DNA of 19,768 bases from Phoronis ovalis (lineage: Eukaryota; Phoronida; Phoronidae), in NCBI GenBank assembly GCA_028565635.1, contig JAOXYB010013678.1:1-19768 (forward strand), written 5' to 3'. Position 1 is the stretch's first letter; every line of letters begins with the position of its first letter. The translations under genes and the position numbers were made by a program. Below, piece after piece: positions 1 to 11,083 of the stretch. The notes beneath the pieces are model-generated. The model was not told where the DNA came from, searched no databases, and was given only the letters and a program-made list of their open reading frames with translations.

Positions 1-47
1 GAAAGAAAGAGCGAGAGGAAGAGAAAAGGAAAAAAGGAAAGGAGAAA

Positions 48-107
<60 letters not shown>

Positions 108-108
108 A

Positions 109-139
<31 letters not shown>

Positions 140-167
140 ACAGAGAGAGGAACAGAGAAAGAGAGAC
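1..167. repeat. GA-rich polypurine microsatellite
   Basis: The + strand is almost pure purine. It begins as irregular GAAA/GGAA blocks and becomes a long (GA)n run from about 51. Two GGGGACA-type interruptions follow, near 103 and 136, and the pattern decays by 167. Only a few pyrimidines occur. This is a simple-sequence repeat that probably continues left of the window. Such homopurine mirror-symmetric tracts can form triplex DNA and can bind GAGA-type factors. Neither can be shown from sequence alone. Confidence 0.95.
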
Positions 168-1212
168 TTCAGAGCAATAACATTTGTTAAATACAAATAA
201 ATTTTATTCAAAGAGATTCTTATAAAAGGTATTTCCTTGTTCAGTAGTTGCATCAATCGACAATTCATCAACGAATTTGATTTATTACAAAATTGGATCG
301 TAAATTATATCCCCACTTCACACAACTATGCAACGTTTAGTTATAAGGCACGTGACACGACCTCTTCATGAATTTGTTTTTTACTTTATACCCACACAAG
401 TTTTAGAGGCTAAATAACAGAACCGTATTTTAGCACAAAGTTGAACAACTTGCCCACGTTATTAGTTTTTTCAGTCACGAACTCCAATTAAAATTACAAG
501 TAACCGGTAACCTCATTTGTTATCAATGCTTGCACAGACCGTTCAAGAATGAGGAGTTGTGAGTATTTGGCATGTGCTACATATCGATTTAAAACCATTT
601 GATCTCTTTCATACAATCGATGAAAAGATTCGATTGATCAGTACATATACATGTACTCTACAGCTGTACAATAAGTTCTTGTAAGTATAGCAAGTCATTA
701 GGTATTAGTATATATTAGGTTTATTTTCGACCATTCTGTCCTGCCAGAGTTTATCTATTTCCCTGCACATGATACAATACATCTAGCCGTGCGTCGGTGT
801 CGATGATTTTCGAGTTGCGAGTAAGAAAAGGAAGGTAATGCTCCTTCATGTATAGGTACGTGTAGTGTAGTTTTAGTTTGGGATTTGCCACAGTCTTAAA
901 ATGTTATTTGTATCAAACTTACTACTTTTACTTTGTACGTGTACTGTAAGTTAGTTATTATAAATCAGGCGTCAGTACCAGTTTGCCTTAAACGCAATTT
1001 CAAGAGCTGTGTTAAACCGGCGGTGACTGCAATAGTACAGTGATAATGGATACATAATAATAATAACAATAATCCGGATAGGAGGACAGGACTGCTCATA
1101 GGAAGAAAGTTCTGCCCACAGTATGGATACCGTGGTACGTCAAGTACACTGTCAGGGCATTCATTATGATTAGACAGGGAAAACCTTCTTTGGGGTTAGA
1201 ATTCTGACCAAA

Positions 1213-1317
1213 ATGGATCAAAGGCAACCTCCTGATAGTCAAGAACGAAAGGATCCACACAGCCACCCATCCAAGAAGAGACCAGGTTCAACATTTTTTA
1301 ACTTTCACACGTGTTAG
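1213..1317 (+). CDS. candidate first coding exon or short ORF (34 codons), unproven
   Basis: An ATG in a strong vertebrate-like initiation context (ACCAAAATGG) opens a 34-codon hydrophilic frame starting MDQRQPPDSQERKDPHSH. It is rich in Pro, Lys and Gln. The frame ends in TAG at 1315. The local base composition is less AT-rich than its surroundings. A possible donor, CCAG/GTTCAA, lies near 1286 but is weak. A 16-codon upstream ORF sits near 1122. It could be the first exon of an unlocated gene, or chance. No family was recognised. Confidence 0.15.
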   Translation: MDQRQPPDSQERKDPHSHPSKKRPGSTFFNFHTC

Positions 1318-4300
1318 TTCACGTAACCAATGGACTAAATGCCCCTATTATTTGACTGAGGGTATACATTAAAAAAAAGACTTCGACGAACATTCTCATA
1401 TATCATAGAAAATTATATATTTTAGGTATCATTTTTATATAGACGTGGACGCAATATATCACTTTACCAATTTCGTTCATTCTGTAGCTATTGTTATTGC
1501 ACGAAGTACGAAACTGCGCTGTTGTGCGTACACAATGTATTTTTGTGTTTTCGACTACAACTTCTTGTTTGATAAAACCTATGACTGGTTTATATGCCTA
1601 TGCTATCAACTTTATGGAAGTGAATTTTGTTTTGTTGAACTTCATATTTAAAAATCCAAAATAAGTATGTGCTCATAATACATTTCACTTATGCTTTTGA
1701 AATGTTAGCAGTAAGACAAAATAGTCTATATGTATGAGTAAAAAAAAACCAATTATATAAATTTATGATTGCATGACACTTGAGATTTTGCATATTCTTA
1801 ACAGCATGACGCGATATGGTTGTCACAGTATGTATTCATCAGAACTATATTAAATATCATTTAAACAAGACGTAATGGCGAACTTAACGTATAGGGGGTG
1901 ATACTCACAATGGTTGCATACTGAAAAGGTGGCGAAAGAGTATATTTTTCAGCGGTTAGATCCAGCGTTATTCAATGTGTAGTAGAAAATGAAACAATAA
2001 CAAATATGAAACCAATGAGTATGAATTCTCACAACATGATTTTAGGTGAAAAGATCGCCAAAAGGATCAGAATTTTGAATCCACGGGTACTGATTTTAGC
2101 ACCACGTCCCAAAAAGAGGCTATTGTTGTCCTTGCTTCATAGGAAGGATCTTTACAATATTATTAAACGTAACGCTTTGTTTAGGTCAAGTTTTACCAAC
2201 AATAAATAATGTTTTTGGTTACAAGTAATGATTGACAAAAATAAAGAAAATAGTATGTCGTACGTGCTCAAAATAAGAATAATAATTCGACACAGTGCGT
2301 ATTTTTTTTACTTAATAATGGCTTATAAATAACTCATGGGCACTGTCATTCAAAAGTGGTGATGTGTACAGAGCGTATGGTTTCTCAACTAACAATATTA
2401 AGGTGCGTCGTATTAAATCTGTCATAAAGTCTAAACTTTATAGTCTAAATTTAATCAGAAACACATTGTAACTTAGACTTAAGATACGATAAGTTTTGCG
2501 AAACCCATCCCTAGGCCTAAAACCCGGACCAAAAATTTGCCATGTGTCGTGACCCCCCGGGTAAAAATATGAAGATCGAAATAAAAGGATTTTGGTATCT
2601 ATGATCCGTGAGTGTATAATACAGTTTGGAATATATACAACATGTACTCATAAGAGACATCCTGTTAAATTCCTCATACAGCATAAATAATTAATGAGGT
2701 AATTCATTTAAAAAAGCATTAGTTGAGTTGTGTGACATTAGCTGGCACCTACTAGTATGTCTTTATAAATGTTCGTTGACTAGGTAGCTTATATTGCTTT
2801 TATATATACGAAACACTTCTCTTATTTTCCCCCGTGTTGTGTAGTTTTTACATCTGATCAGTATAGCTTTTAACAGTTTGCTTAAAATCCCTGTAGGCCT
2901 CACATGACATAGAATTATGTACATATATAGACACCTATGCATTCTGTATATGTAGACACGCACAATGCATTTTGAGTTTCTAGGTTGTAGAATAGATGCT
3001 ATTTAAACATAAGTCACTTGACTTTGTATACATATCTTTTTAATTAACATAGTTTTAAGTAAATCCTATTACCACACGAGAACGAATTATTTGGCTTAAG
3101 TCTGTGACACTTTAAATGTCACGTTTATGTCGTGTTGTTTTTGCTGTTGCACAAATTTAACGACAACCTTCGCTTGTTGCACATAATCTCCTAAAGTATT
3201 CGATGGGGGAATATACAGTTATTTTCTTGAATACTGTGGAAAATAATGCCCAAAATGGTTCATCATTTCTATGCATAAATAGTTAGTATTACAGGTATGT
3301 GCTAACAGTATATTCGTAATCTGTTGTAATGTAGTGCAGCCCTGGAGCGTCCTCATTTTCACAATATTTTGTGTTTTTAAACATGTCTGCTGAAGACAGA
3401 AAATGTAGCTACATGTTGATTATACTTATACATTAATATATATAACTTATAGTTAAAGTGGTGTTCTATTGTGTATTACCAAAACAGATGAATTTACTAA
3501 ATAAACGTTTAAAAGTGAAGATCATTAAACCGCCAGTTGCGTTTAGTAGCTTTAATGCTAAACTAACTTAACCTCCGTAAATGAGAATCAGTATGAAAAA
3601 ATACTTATTTTCCTTGTCACAGTCGATAAGTGTTTCATAATAAATCTTTTTATAATCATCTGACCTTGAACAGGTTTTTATCACTTTTGCAATATTACCT
3701 AAAACTTGGTCAGACGATTACAAACAGATTTAATTTTTATATAGTCATGACTTTGTAAAAAGTGTATTAATGTTGCCAAAAAACCGTCAAGATCTAATGC
3801 GAAAGTTTATTGAAGGAGCACAGGTACAGAGGTGATTTTTACAATTAGATGAAATGTTATAATTATAAAATGCAATAAAAGAAAGATATCAAGTTGTTGA
3901 AACCCCCTTGATCTTTAAATCTACAGCTATATTGTTTTATTGACAATCAATCAAATTATAAATATTTTGTATAAACACAATGCACTGGCTAATTTTCAGA
4001 ACAATGAATCATTGTCAATGGAGGTAAAAATAGTTCTGTATAATAATTATCTGAGTATATATACTTATATAATTGCACAAAACTATTTTTACAATGGGTT
4101 TACGAAGCCTTAGACATGTTTAACAAGGTCTATTTAATTTAAATGTCATGTCTGATATCTTGATTAGATATTTTTTTTCATTATGCATTCCTATAAAAGT
4201 AAAGGAACATTACCTGTCTATAATGAAAAAAATACCTATGAACTAAATGTAATGAGCATGGATGGTGTCTATGGATTCGAATGTTGAAAAACTTTTTAAT

Positions 4301-4363
4301 TGCTACTGCTCACAGTTACAAAATGTTTATTAAATATAAATGAAATTAAAATTATATTAGATA

Positions 4364-4387
4364 TGTGTGTGAGAGAGAGAGAGAGAG
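4364..4387. repeat. (TG)n(GA)n microsatellite
   Basis: A short TGTGTG run passes directly into eight or nine GA units. It is a simple-sequence repeat in the 5' flank of the fucosyltransferase gene. Confidence 0.85.
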
Positions 4388-4596
4388 CTTCTACAACATG
4401 CGGTTAGGTAAGCAGTAAGGTTTAAAAAAATAAGTAACACCTTATTTTACCTGCTTGAGATTATCATTACACTTTTTGTCTAAACTATAACTATGTCCAT
4501 TCACATGTTTCTAGTTCTCTTTTTGTTCAGAAAATCTGAGAAACAACAGAGCCTTGCATGCTTTGCAGAATACCACTGTTAAACTTACAAAAAAAT

Positions 4597-4675
4597 CAGT
4601 TTTCCTGTAGGGGGGCAGTTTTCCTGTAGGGGGGCAGTTTTCTGTAGGGGGCAGTTTTACTGTAGGGGGGCAGTT
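4597..4675 (+). repeat. 19-bp G-tract minisatellite upstream of the fucosyltransferase gene
   Basis: There are four tandem units of CAGTTTTCCTGTAGGGGGG: 4597-4615, 4616-4634, a 17-bp variant at 4635-4651, and 4652-4670 with one C-to-A change. A partial CAGTTGTT follows. Each unit ends in a run of five or six G, so four G-runs are spaced by 12-14 bases on the + strand. It lies about 230 bp upstream of the fucosyltransferase start codon. Four G-runs could in principle make a long-loop quadruplex, which is inference. Confidence 0.9.
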
Positions 4676-4899
4676 GTTGTTTCAGTTTATTACGGCCTCA
4701 TTTTAGCATGCTGAGGCAGTCACTGATCAGGATGTTACATCTAAAATTTACTTTACTGAAGCTAAATATAATAATTCCCACAGACGTAACTTGTCATGCT
4801 CTAGAAATTCGACATCTTTTCTTTTTTCCAGTGAGTGATGCTGTTTTTGTGTATATGATGATGAAGATTAATCAAACCCAACTGAAATAAAGCTATGCA

Positions 4900-6026
4900 A
4901 TGAAGTTGTTTCGCTTCCATTTCAAAAAAATTGTTCTGGTGCTTTTCGGAATGACATTAGTCTCCTTTGTGGCGCTCAATTCGTTCCTACAAATTCCAGT
5001 CGCCATTGACCAACGTGCTCAATACAAACGTGATTTAAAGGTATTCTATGCAAAAAATGATTACATGCAGGATAACAAAAACTCCTCCGGTAATTCTACT
5101 GGACAGAAAAAATGGCATCTCTCTTTGTCAACACCTAAAGAAATGTACCCTCGTAATGAGGCGATGCGTAAAGATGTGCTGAAAGTTGTAGTTAACGATG
5201 AAATATATGTACAGAATACAGCGGAGAAAGTATCCCTGAAGACAGAATCAAATTGGGATTTTGATTTCAATCCAATAAGTGGAATGATAGTGTCCGATTT
5301 AAATGGACGTGATCCCGGGAGACTTTGGTATGATGAAAAGTTTGACTGGGATGATAGAATTTTAGCACAGCTGCGATATAAAACTCCAAATATTAATAAA
5401 CCGCCTAAATTAATATTAAATTGGGGTGGATTCCGAAATGGAGAAAAAAGCGGACAAAGCCTGTTTATTGAGAAAAAATGTGAAGTAAGAAATTGTCATT
5501 TAACTGATAGAAATGAAGACATCACAAAAGCAGACGCTGTGATTTTTCATCATTATGCTCCAAGAAGTGTTCGTAGAACATCTCCTAAACAAATTTTTAT
5601 TCTCTCTTTATTAGAATCTCCATACCACACACCTAATTTTGCATCTTACAGGAATTTCTTTAACTGGACTGCCACCTATAGGCATGATTCCACCATTGTA
5701 GCTCCTTATGAAAAATTCGTTCCTTATGATTCTTCCGCTTTAAGAAAACCTCAAGAAAAAAATGTTGCCTCGGGAAAATCGAAAAAAGTTGCTTGGTTTG
5801 TGTCAAACTGTAGCGCAAGAAACCGTCGTCTTGAATTTGCAAAAGAATTGGGAAAATATATTAACGTGGATATCTATGGAAGATGTGGATCTATGGAATG
5901 TCCTAGGCACACAAAGGATGATCAGTGTTTTAAAATGTTAAGCAAGAAATACAAATTTTATTTAGCATTTGAAAATTCAAACTGCAAGGATTACATCACA
6001 GAAAAATTATACTGGAATGGATTAGG
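4900..6026 (+). CDS. alpha-1,3-fucosyltransferase (FucTA / core alpha-1,3 type), exon 1
   Basis: This is the first coding exon of a Golgi type II glycosyltransferase that transfers L-fucose from GDP-fucose to GlcNAc of N-glycans (GT10 family). The start ATG follows an in-frame TAA nine bases upstream and has G at -3. Residues 1-8 form a short basic cytosolic tail. Residues 9-31 are a signal anchor, and 32-160 are a stem with NSS/NST sequons at 61 and 65. The GT10 N-terminal region covers about 168-275, with ESPYHT at 239-244 and NWTATYRHDS at 255-264. The catalytic domain starts near 295, with VSNCSARNRRLEF at 301-313 and the hallmark FENSNCKDYITEKL at 357-370. The ESPYHT and NWTATYR wording resembles invertebrate FucTA rather than Lewis-type enzymes. 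The exon ends GG/GTAAGT at 6026 and joins 7040-7355 to give 480 residues. A possible splice acceptor at 4830-4831 suggests a 5' UTR exon. Confidence 0.93.
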
Positions 6027-7039
6027 GTAAGTGTATGTATTACAATACATTCTTTTCATCTTACCTACTGTACAAGGTGACATGAATAATGAGGAAGGAG
6101 TGCATAAAATGATAATATTTATGTTCTTCTGTTTTCAGTTTTCCAGATGACCTAGGAAAGTCGAATGTCCTTTGTTCGCTAGAGTTGCTATTTAGTTAAA
6201 AGAAACAATCAGACCAAGATGATATATTATTTATTATCTGTCTACTAAAATTATTGCCAAAACTCCAATAAATTGTGTCAAGTTTGTGCTTGGCTATACC
6301 TATAAATTACATTCTATATGTCTTAATTAAATCATCCTTGAATTTTGGAAATCGTTATTTTTTTAATTCGAGCATTAGTAATATAAATAAGAGCATATTA
6401 GAAGGTGAGATATCTTGTGTATGTAAACGTTTAGTTCATATATATCAAATTAAGGAAATCGATTTATCATATTATATATGATAAATAATTGAATAATACC
6501 AATAGAAAACATCCCTGCAGTTCATTTAGTATGTGTTATGACTTTATAACATATTCTCTCTAATATAGTATTAATAATATAACACCCTCACTATATGGTC
6601 TTGTTAATAATGCTGCATTAAGCCGCATACCAGTTTAATTAATAATTTCAAAGGTTCTTGTATAAAATTTATTGATGGGGTACCTGGAAAATTTCAGCAC
6701 GCAATTACTAAAGGTTTTTCAAACAGACATTTCGAAAGGCCGGGAGTCATCTCAGTATGGTCACCTGATGAGTTGGTGCCTCACGTCTGGGGATATATTT
6801 ACATCCTAGTTGGAATATTTTCCATTGTTGACCTGTTGTCGTCAGTTACACTCTGAAACGACCTCTAGTGGTGATATTTCTATGGAAATATATAGTTTAA
6901 GATATTTATCAGTGTATATACGCTAATTCGATGCTACTTTTGCCATAAACGTAATTATTCAGTTTGTATCAGTAGCCAAATCAGTTCAATATTCGTGAGT
7001 AATAATTAATGTGTATTATTTTTAAAAAATTCATTTTAG
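6027..7039 (+). other. fucosyltransferase intron
   Basis: The 1013-bp intron starts with a strong GTAAGT donor and ends in TTCATTTTAG. Joining the flanks restores a glycine codon split after its second base and continues the family motif from EKLYWNGL into NDVLPIVMGA. Reading straight through would hit TAA immediately after the donor and lose the conserved C-terminal half of the catalytic domain. No ORF of note lies inside. Confidence 0.9.
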
Positions 7040-7355
7040 AAATGACGTTCTCCCTATTGTCATGGGTGCACGCCCTATTGACTTAAAGCGATCCGCACCA
7101 GTTCATTCGTACATTCATGTTAATGACTTTAATTCGACGAAAGAGTTGGCGGAATATCTTCATTACCTAGACAGCAATGACAAGGAATATAATAAATTCT
7201 TCGAATGGAAAGGAACGGGAAAATTTATAGATACTAAATTTATATGTCGACTTTGTGGCTTGCTTCATGCTGTTGATGATGAGAAACATTATGAGTATGT
7301 AGATGATATGGAAAAATGGTGGAGAGGAGAAGCTTGCATTCGCGGAAAATGGTAA
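7040..7355 (+). CDS. alpha-1,3-fucosyltransferase (FucTA type), exon 2 (C-terminus)
   Basis: This terminal exon supplies residues 377-480. It continues the GT10 catalytic domain with LPIVMGA, then SYIHVNDFNSTKELAEYL, where the family has its conserved IHVDDF-like block. The FEWK near 430-433 matches the usual end of the GT10 fold. The tail FICRLCGLLHA has a CxxC pair at 445 and 448, followed by WWRG at 469-472 and Cys 475. A Cys-rich CxxC tail of this sort is typical of core alpha-1,3-fucosyltransferases of insects and plants, which make the anti-HRP glyco-epitope, and is not expected in Lewis enzymes. That subfamily call is an inference from motifs. The reading frame is intact to TAA, so the gene looks functional. 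Confidence 0.92.
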
Positions 7356-8180
7356 AATGGAGGACAGTAGTGTGCAATATATGTTTTTCACTGTATAATT
7401 AATTTATTTTTGTTAACAATTTATGTTTTACAATTAATTTTTACTTCAAATAGCAACATGTTTTTAATATCTGTTAGTACTGTTCATGATACAAAAACAC
7501 ATACGGTTCAGACATAGCTTTCTCAAATCGTAAAGCAGATAACGTGCGAATTACCATGATTACGTATTCTTACACCTTTGCCCAAGTTACCGACAATAAG
7601 CTATTTGCGTACATCCGGGTCACATTGAAATTAACCCAGTCACTCTCACATTTCGCTGAAACAGAACAGTAATGTATCACTCCATGATTGGATTCAGCTC
7701 GTCACGCCATCTGGTGCCTGCAAATAGCTGTTTGGTATAGGTTTACTTTGCTAAATATTCGGAAAATATGCCAGTTTTACTTACCTACGGTTTGTTAACT
7801 ATCAGTAGCTGCTGCTTGCGTCTTATCATTATATTGCAGAATGTAGATGTCTTTGTTTTAAATATAAGTTTTCGGCCGGGTACAATTTTATTCCAGTGCT
7901 GTCATGGACGTTTGTATATGACGTATTATTTGCGACAATAATTTTTATTACATATAGAAAAATACCTTGCCACGCATGAAAGTAAGCGTTTTTGTCCTTT
8001 TTAAGTAAGTTAGTCGTATAGCTATACTCTTGCGAAAATAGTAAATGCTATATTATTACTTTGTTTTATGCAACATTACAATGTATGAAAGGCATTCCAT
8101 TATGACATTTCTCGTTATTAAAGTTTATTTGTTATTGAAAGCTGTTAATTTTTTATGAAAATGTTCATTATAATAATAAA
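7356..8180 (+). other. probable 3' UTR and flank of the fucosyltransferase gene
   Basis: This AT-rich stretch has no coding content. The first good poly(A) signals on + are ATTAAA at 8117-8122 and AATAAA at 8175-8180, about 760-825 bp after the stop. If they are used, the 3' UTR is long. Transcript ends cannot be fixed from sequence. Confidence 0.4.
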
Positions 8181-8690
8181 ATTAAGAAACGTTGATTTTT
8201 AAAAATTTGTTTTATTTGTACAAGTGTTTGTTAATGACTGTATCAACCAGGGGAGGCTGCGAATTTGCCTTACAAAAGCATCGTACCGGAAATTCATTTC
8301 ATGCATTATATTGTAACATACAGAAGGGTCCTGTAGATATTTTCAACTATTTGGTATTATTATTAAAGTAGGCATTGTTCCATTTATGATTTGTTTTGGA
8401 AATGCATACGACGTAATGCCATTTAAGCAATCAAGATTCTTAGCTATCTCCACTCTGCATTCCAGAACCTTTCATTACCATTGTATACATATCGACTTTG
8501 TGGGTTGTTGGTGAATAGAAGCTTAATTTCAGGCGCAACATTGTTTAATTTGTAGAATATATTTTTATGAACAATCTAAATAAATATTGCTTGTACTGTT
8601 CATGCTTGTACTGGATATACGCTGATTTGAAAACAGTTACAATTAAACGTCATGTCTTCAATGAGGGGGTAGTGGTTATCCCCCAAGGTG

Positions 8691-8845
8691 CAATGCTCGC
8701 ACTTAAAAATCGGCAATGCTCGCTGCTCGCACTTAACAAGAAAAATTAACCAAAAAAAAACGGTTACCAAAAAAAACAACAAAAAAAATGTTCGCCAAAT
8801 GACAATGCTCGCTGCTCGCACTTAACAGACCAAGACGATGCTCGC
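8691..8845. repeat. GCTCGC-rich short repeat cluster
   Basis: Three copies of a CAATGCTCGC...ACTTAA unit occur. A short form lies at 8691-8706. Two longer forms with an internal TGCTCGC duplication lie at 8714-8736 and 8803-8825. A fourth partial GATGCTCGCG is at 8837-8845. Between copies two and three is an A-rich filler of short A-runs (8751-8788). The duplication inside the longer units suggests replication slippage. No ORF or RNA gene was recognised here. Confidence 0.8.
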
Positions 8846-9356
8846 GAAAAGCCCCTTATAGCGCTCTTCAATAAGTGATCATAATATTGCCACAGCAACT
8901 ATATTCAGAGCTGAGTACTTTTGATTAAAGAAAGCATTTGCATATATCAGATTTTCAGGAATTTAAATAATGATATATTATACATGTACACTCTGGCTAC
9001 GCAAACCTAACACGTATTAAATTAAAAAAAGATTACTGTAGGTTTTTTTTCAGAATTGTGAAACCGGTCGATATAGTGCATATAACTTACTTTCAGTTTA
9101 CGTACGTGTTAACACATCTTTGCACAACTTGCATTTAACAGTGCCTGGTGAAATGAACCCAGCCAATATTGCACCGATAGAGCAGATAGGAATGTATTCC
9201 CATCCAGGTTGCTATCCCGGGTTGTTATTTTTGTTTATCATTTTATTATGTAAAAAACTGTAACTTGTGTCTCACCTTAGTGTCAATGGTAATACTCCAT
9301 AAAAAAACGATATACTAACTTTTCTATTTAAATTAGATTTAACTGTTTTACGTTTA

Positions 9357-9443
9357 CTAAACGGTTCAGTGCAACAGAGAAATGTACTAGTAAATTTCCT
9401 CATCATGGGAAAGTACTGGCTAATTTTAGATGGGGTTCTAACG
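9357..9443 (+). repeat. direct repeat copy 1 (~90 bp)
   Basis: This segment begins ACTAAACGGTTCAGTGCAAC and matches 9970-10056 on the same strand. The first 45 or so bases differ at only a few positions (AGAGAAATGTACTAG against AGGGAAATGTACGAG), followed by a looser match through TTTTAGATGGGGTTC. It is probably a short dispersed or mobile-element-derived repeat. Confidence 0.75.
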
Positions 9444-9969
9444 TAGCACTACTCAGTAAGCTTGAGCTGTGCTGGTCTCGGATAGTTCCTAAAAAAAATA
9501 ATTAGGGGGTGTAGAAGTGTGTCTCACTGGACATAAATCCATTAAATTATAGTTAAAATATATAGGGTGTTTTCGAACAAGAATAATAGCTGTTGCTTGT
9601 GAAATTAACGAAAATCTGTGGGCGCATCACATGGCCTCGTATCAGTTCGCGTACGAGAGGTCAAGTTCAAGTAGCTCCAGATTCCGATCGGAGAAATCTC
9701 CAAGGGGGTTCAATTTTTGGCAAATATCTCGAAATCCGTGCGGTCATTGGGGGGTAAATGGATCGGTTTTCCTAAGATATATGTGATGCAAGTGGACCGA
9801 GAGAGAAATTAGCGCTCATTATTGGCGTTTATTTAATAAATATATTTGAAATCGTTCATTTAAAATTGCGTTGGATGGGACTTCCTACTGTTGTGTGCTA
9901 CCCTAACCGTTCTGATCAGGGGAACCAAGAACCTGTATCACATTCTTCTAATTTCAATAGTCTTGCGTA

Positions 9970-10056
9970 TACAAAACGGTTCAGTGCAACAGGGAAATGT
10001 ACGAGTAAATTTCCTTGTCCCAGGGATACTGTCCTTTTTTTAGACGTGGTTCGCAT
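9970..10056 (+). repeat. direct repeat copy 2 (~90 bp)
   Basis: This is the second copy of the repeat at 9357-9443, with a start-to-start distance of 613 bp. It begins ACAAAACGGTTCAGTGCAAC and ends near TTTTAGACGTGGTTC. Identity is high in the first half and degraded in the second. No terminal inverted repeats or target-site duplications were recognised around the pair. Confidence 0.75.
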
Positions 10057-11083
10057 GTGCAACACAAACTCAAAATACGCAGCCATTTCTAATATTTTTT
10101 CTAGCCAGGGTTTTCACTCGAGAAAAAGATCCATTTGCGCATTTTCTTTTAGAAAAAGGAATCGACTCATTTCTAGGGTTTTCGTTCAAAATGTGGACCC
10201 TTATAGAAAAGTAGACCATTTCAAGGAACATTTTTGTGAAAAAGTGGATTCCTTTCTAGGGAACATAAAAGCTATCTGTGAACTTCTATATAGCACTTTA
10301 AAACTATCGAAATAGCTATACACACACAATTTAAGAATTTCAAGAAATGCTTTCGGAAATATTTTCTTTTCGTATAAAGTGGAGGCCTAAAACAGTTCTA
10401 CATTCTTATCACACCACTGTATATCGTCGTTTAGTAAATGAAACGACAATTATTGACAGTAGGCCTACACGAGATTATATACTTATAATTACCCAACAGT
10501 AGGGGGGTCTAGACGGGGAGTTGCCCACAGTTTATGTAACATAAATGTGAAGTAGATAATCATTTCATTCCCGAATTTATGATGTAAAGATATCGGCCAT
10601 TTCAACTGGGAAGCAATATTTTCTTTGTCGTAGAAAGAAATATAAGTGCCAGTAATAAAGTACTCTGCATTTTTCCTTTTCCAATTACGTTACACAGACT
10701 GTACTTGCAAACTCGGAAACATGTACTGCACATTTAGACAGTCCATTCATGCAGATCTTTAAGCAAACTATTAATAGGTTTCGGCATTTCACGCGTACTG
10801 TTGTGACAACAGAAAAGGTCAAATCGAAAGACCCACTAGGGGATACTAGACGTATTTGTTGCTGATGCAGTCATTACACAACTGATAGCTACGACGAATT
10901 TTCGTATTTAAAAACTCTACCTAGTTTTCAAAAAAGCAAAAAAGAACGTAGTTTTTCCCTGGATGAGATAAAAAAAATTGATTGAGCGTTAATCGTTGTT
11001 GACAATTATTTTTTACTAGGCTGGAATAGTTTTCTCACACACGTTAAGCTAGATTCCTCGGTGAATAGCAAACTGTGGTCATC

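Larger units (their letters stand above)
168..4596. other. AT-rich non-coding stretch, no gene recognised
   Basis: I read both strands here and saw no conserved protein family, tRNA or transposon ORF. Open frames are short (at most about 68 codons) and their translations look like random AT-rich sequence. Minor items are a CACGTG E-box at 349-354, a short AT/AAC-rich simple tract near 1054-1073, and a (TG)n(GA)n tract near 4364-4387. One possible first coding exon near 1213 is listed separately. Some of this stretch may be 5' flank or untranslated exon and intron of the downstream fucosyltransferase gene. Confidence 0.6.
8846..11083. other. non-coding stretch between genes
   Basis: No recognisable gene lies here. 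It contains the direct repeat pair listed separately. It also holds a 36-codon frame at 9153-9263 with a hydrophobic end, and a 143-codon ATG frame at 9875-10315 that resembles no family and overlaps the second repeat copy. The part just before 11084 should hold the promoter of the following membrane-protein gene, but I see no convincing TATA or initiator. Confidence 0.5.

Noticed and set aside
4708-4890. 60-codon frame just before the fucosyltransferase start
   Set aside because: No similarity to anything, and it ends ten bases before the real ATG. More likely 5' UTR, possibly with a splice acceptor at 4830-4831.
9153-9263. 36-codon frame MNPANIAPIEQIG with a hydrophobic end
   Set aside because: Too short, with no initiation or splice evidence beyond an ATG. 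It was considered as a small membrane peptide but is not supportable.
9875-10315. A 143-codon ATG frame on + (open from 9866)
   Set aside because: The translation is basic and patternless and has no recognisable family. It overlaps a degraded direct repeat copy and has no supporting splice sites or conserved block. Its length alone does not prove coding.
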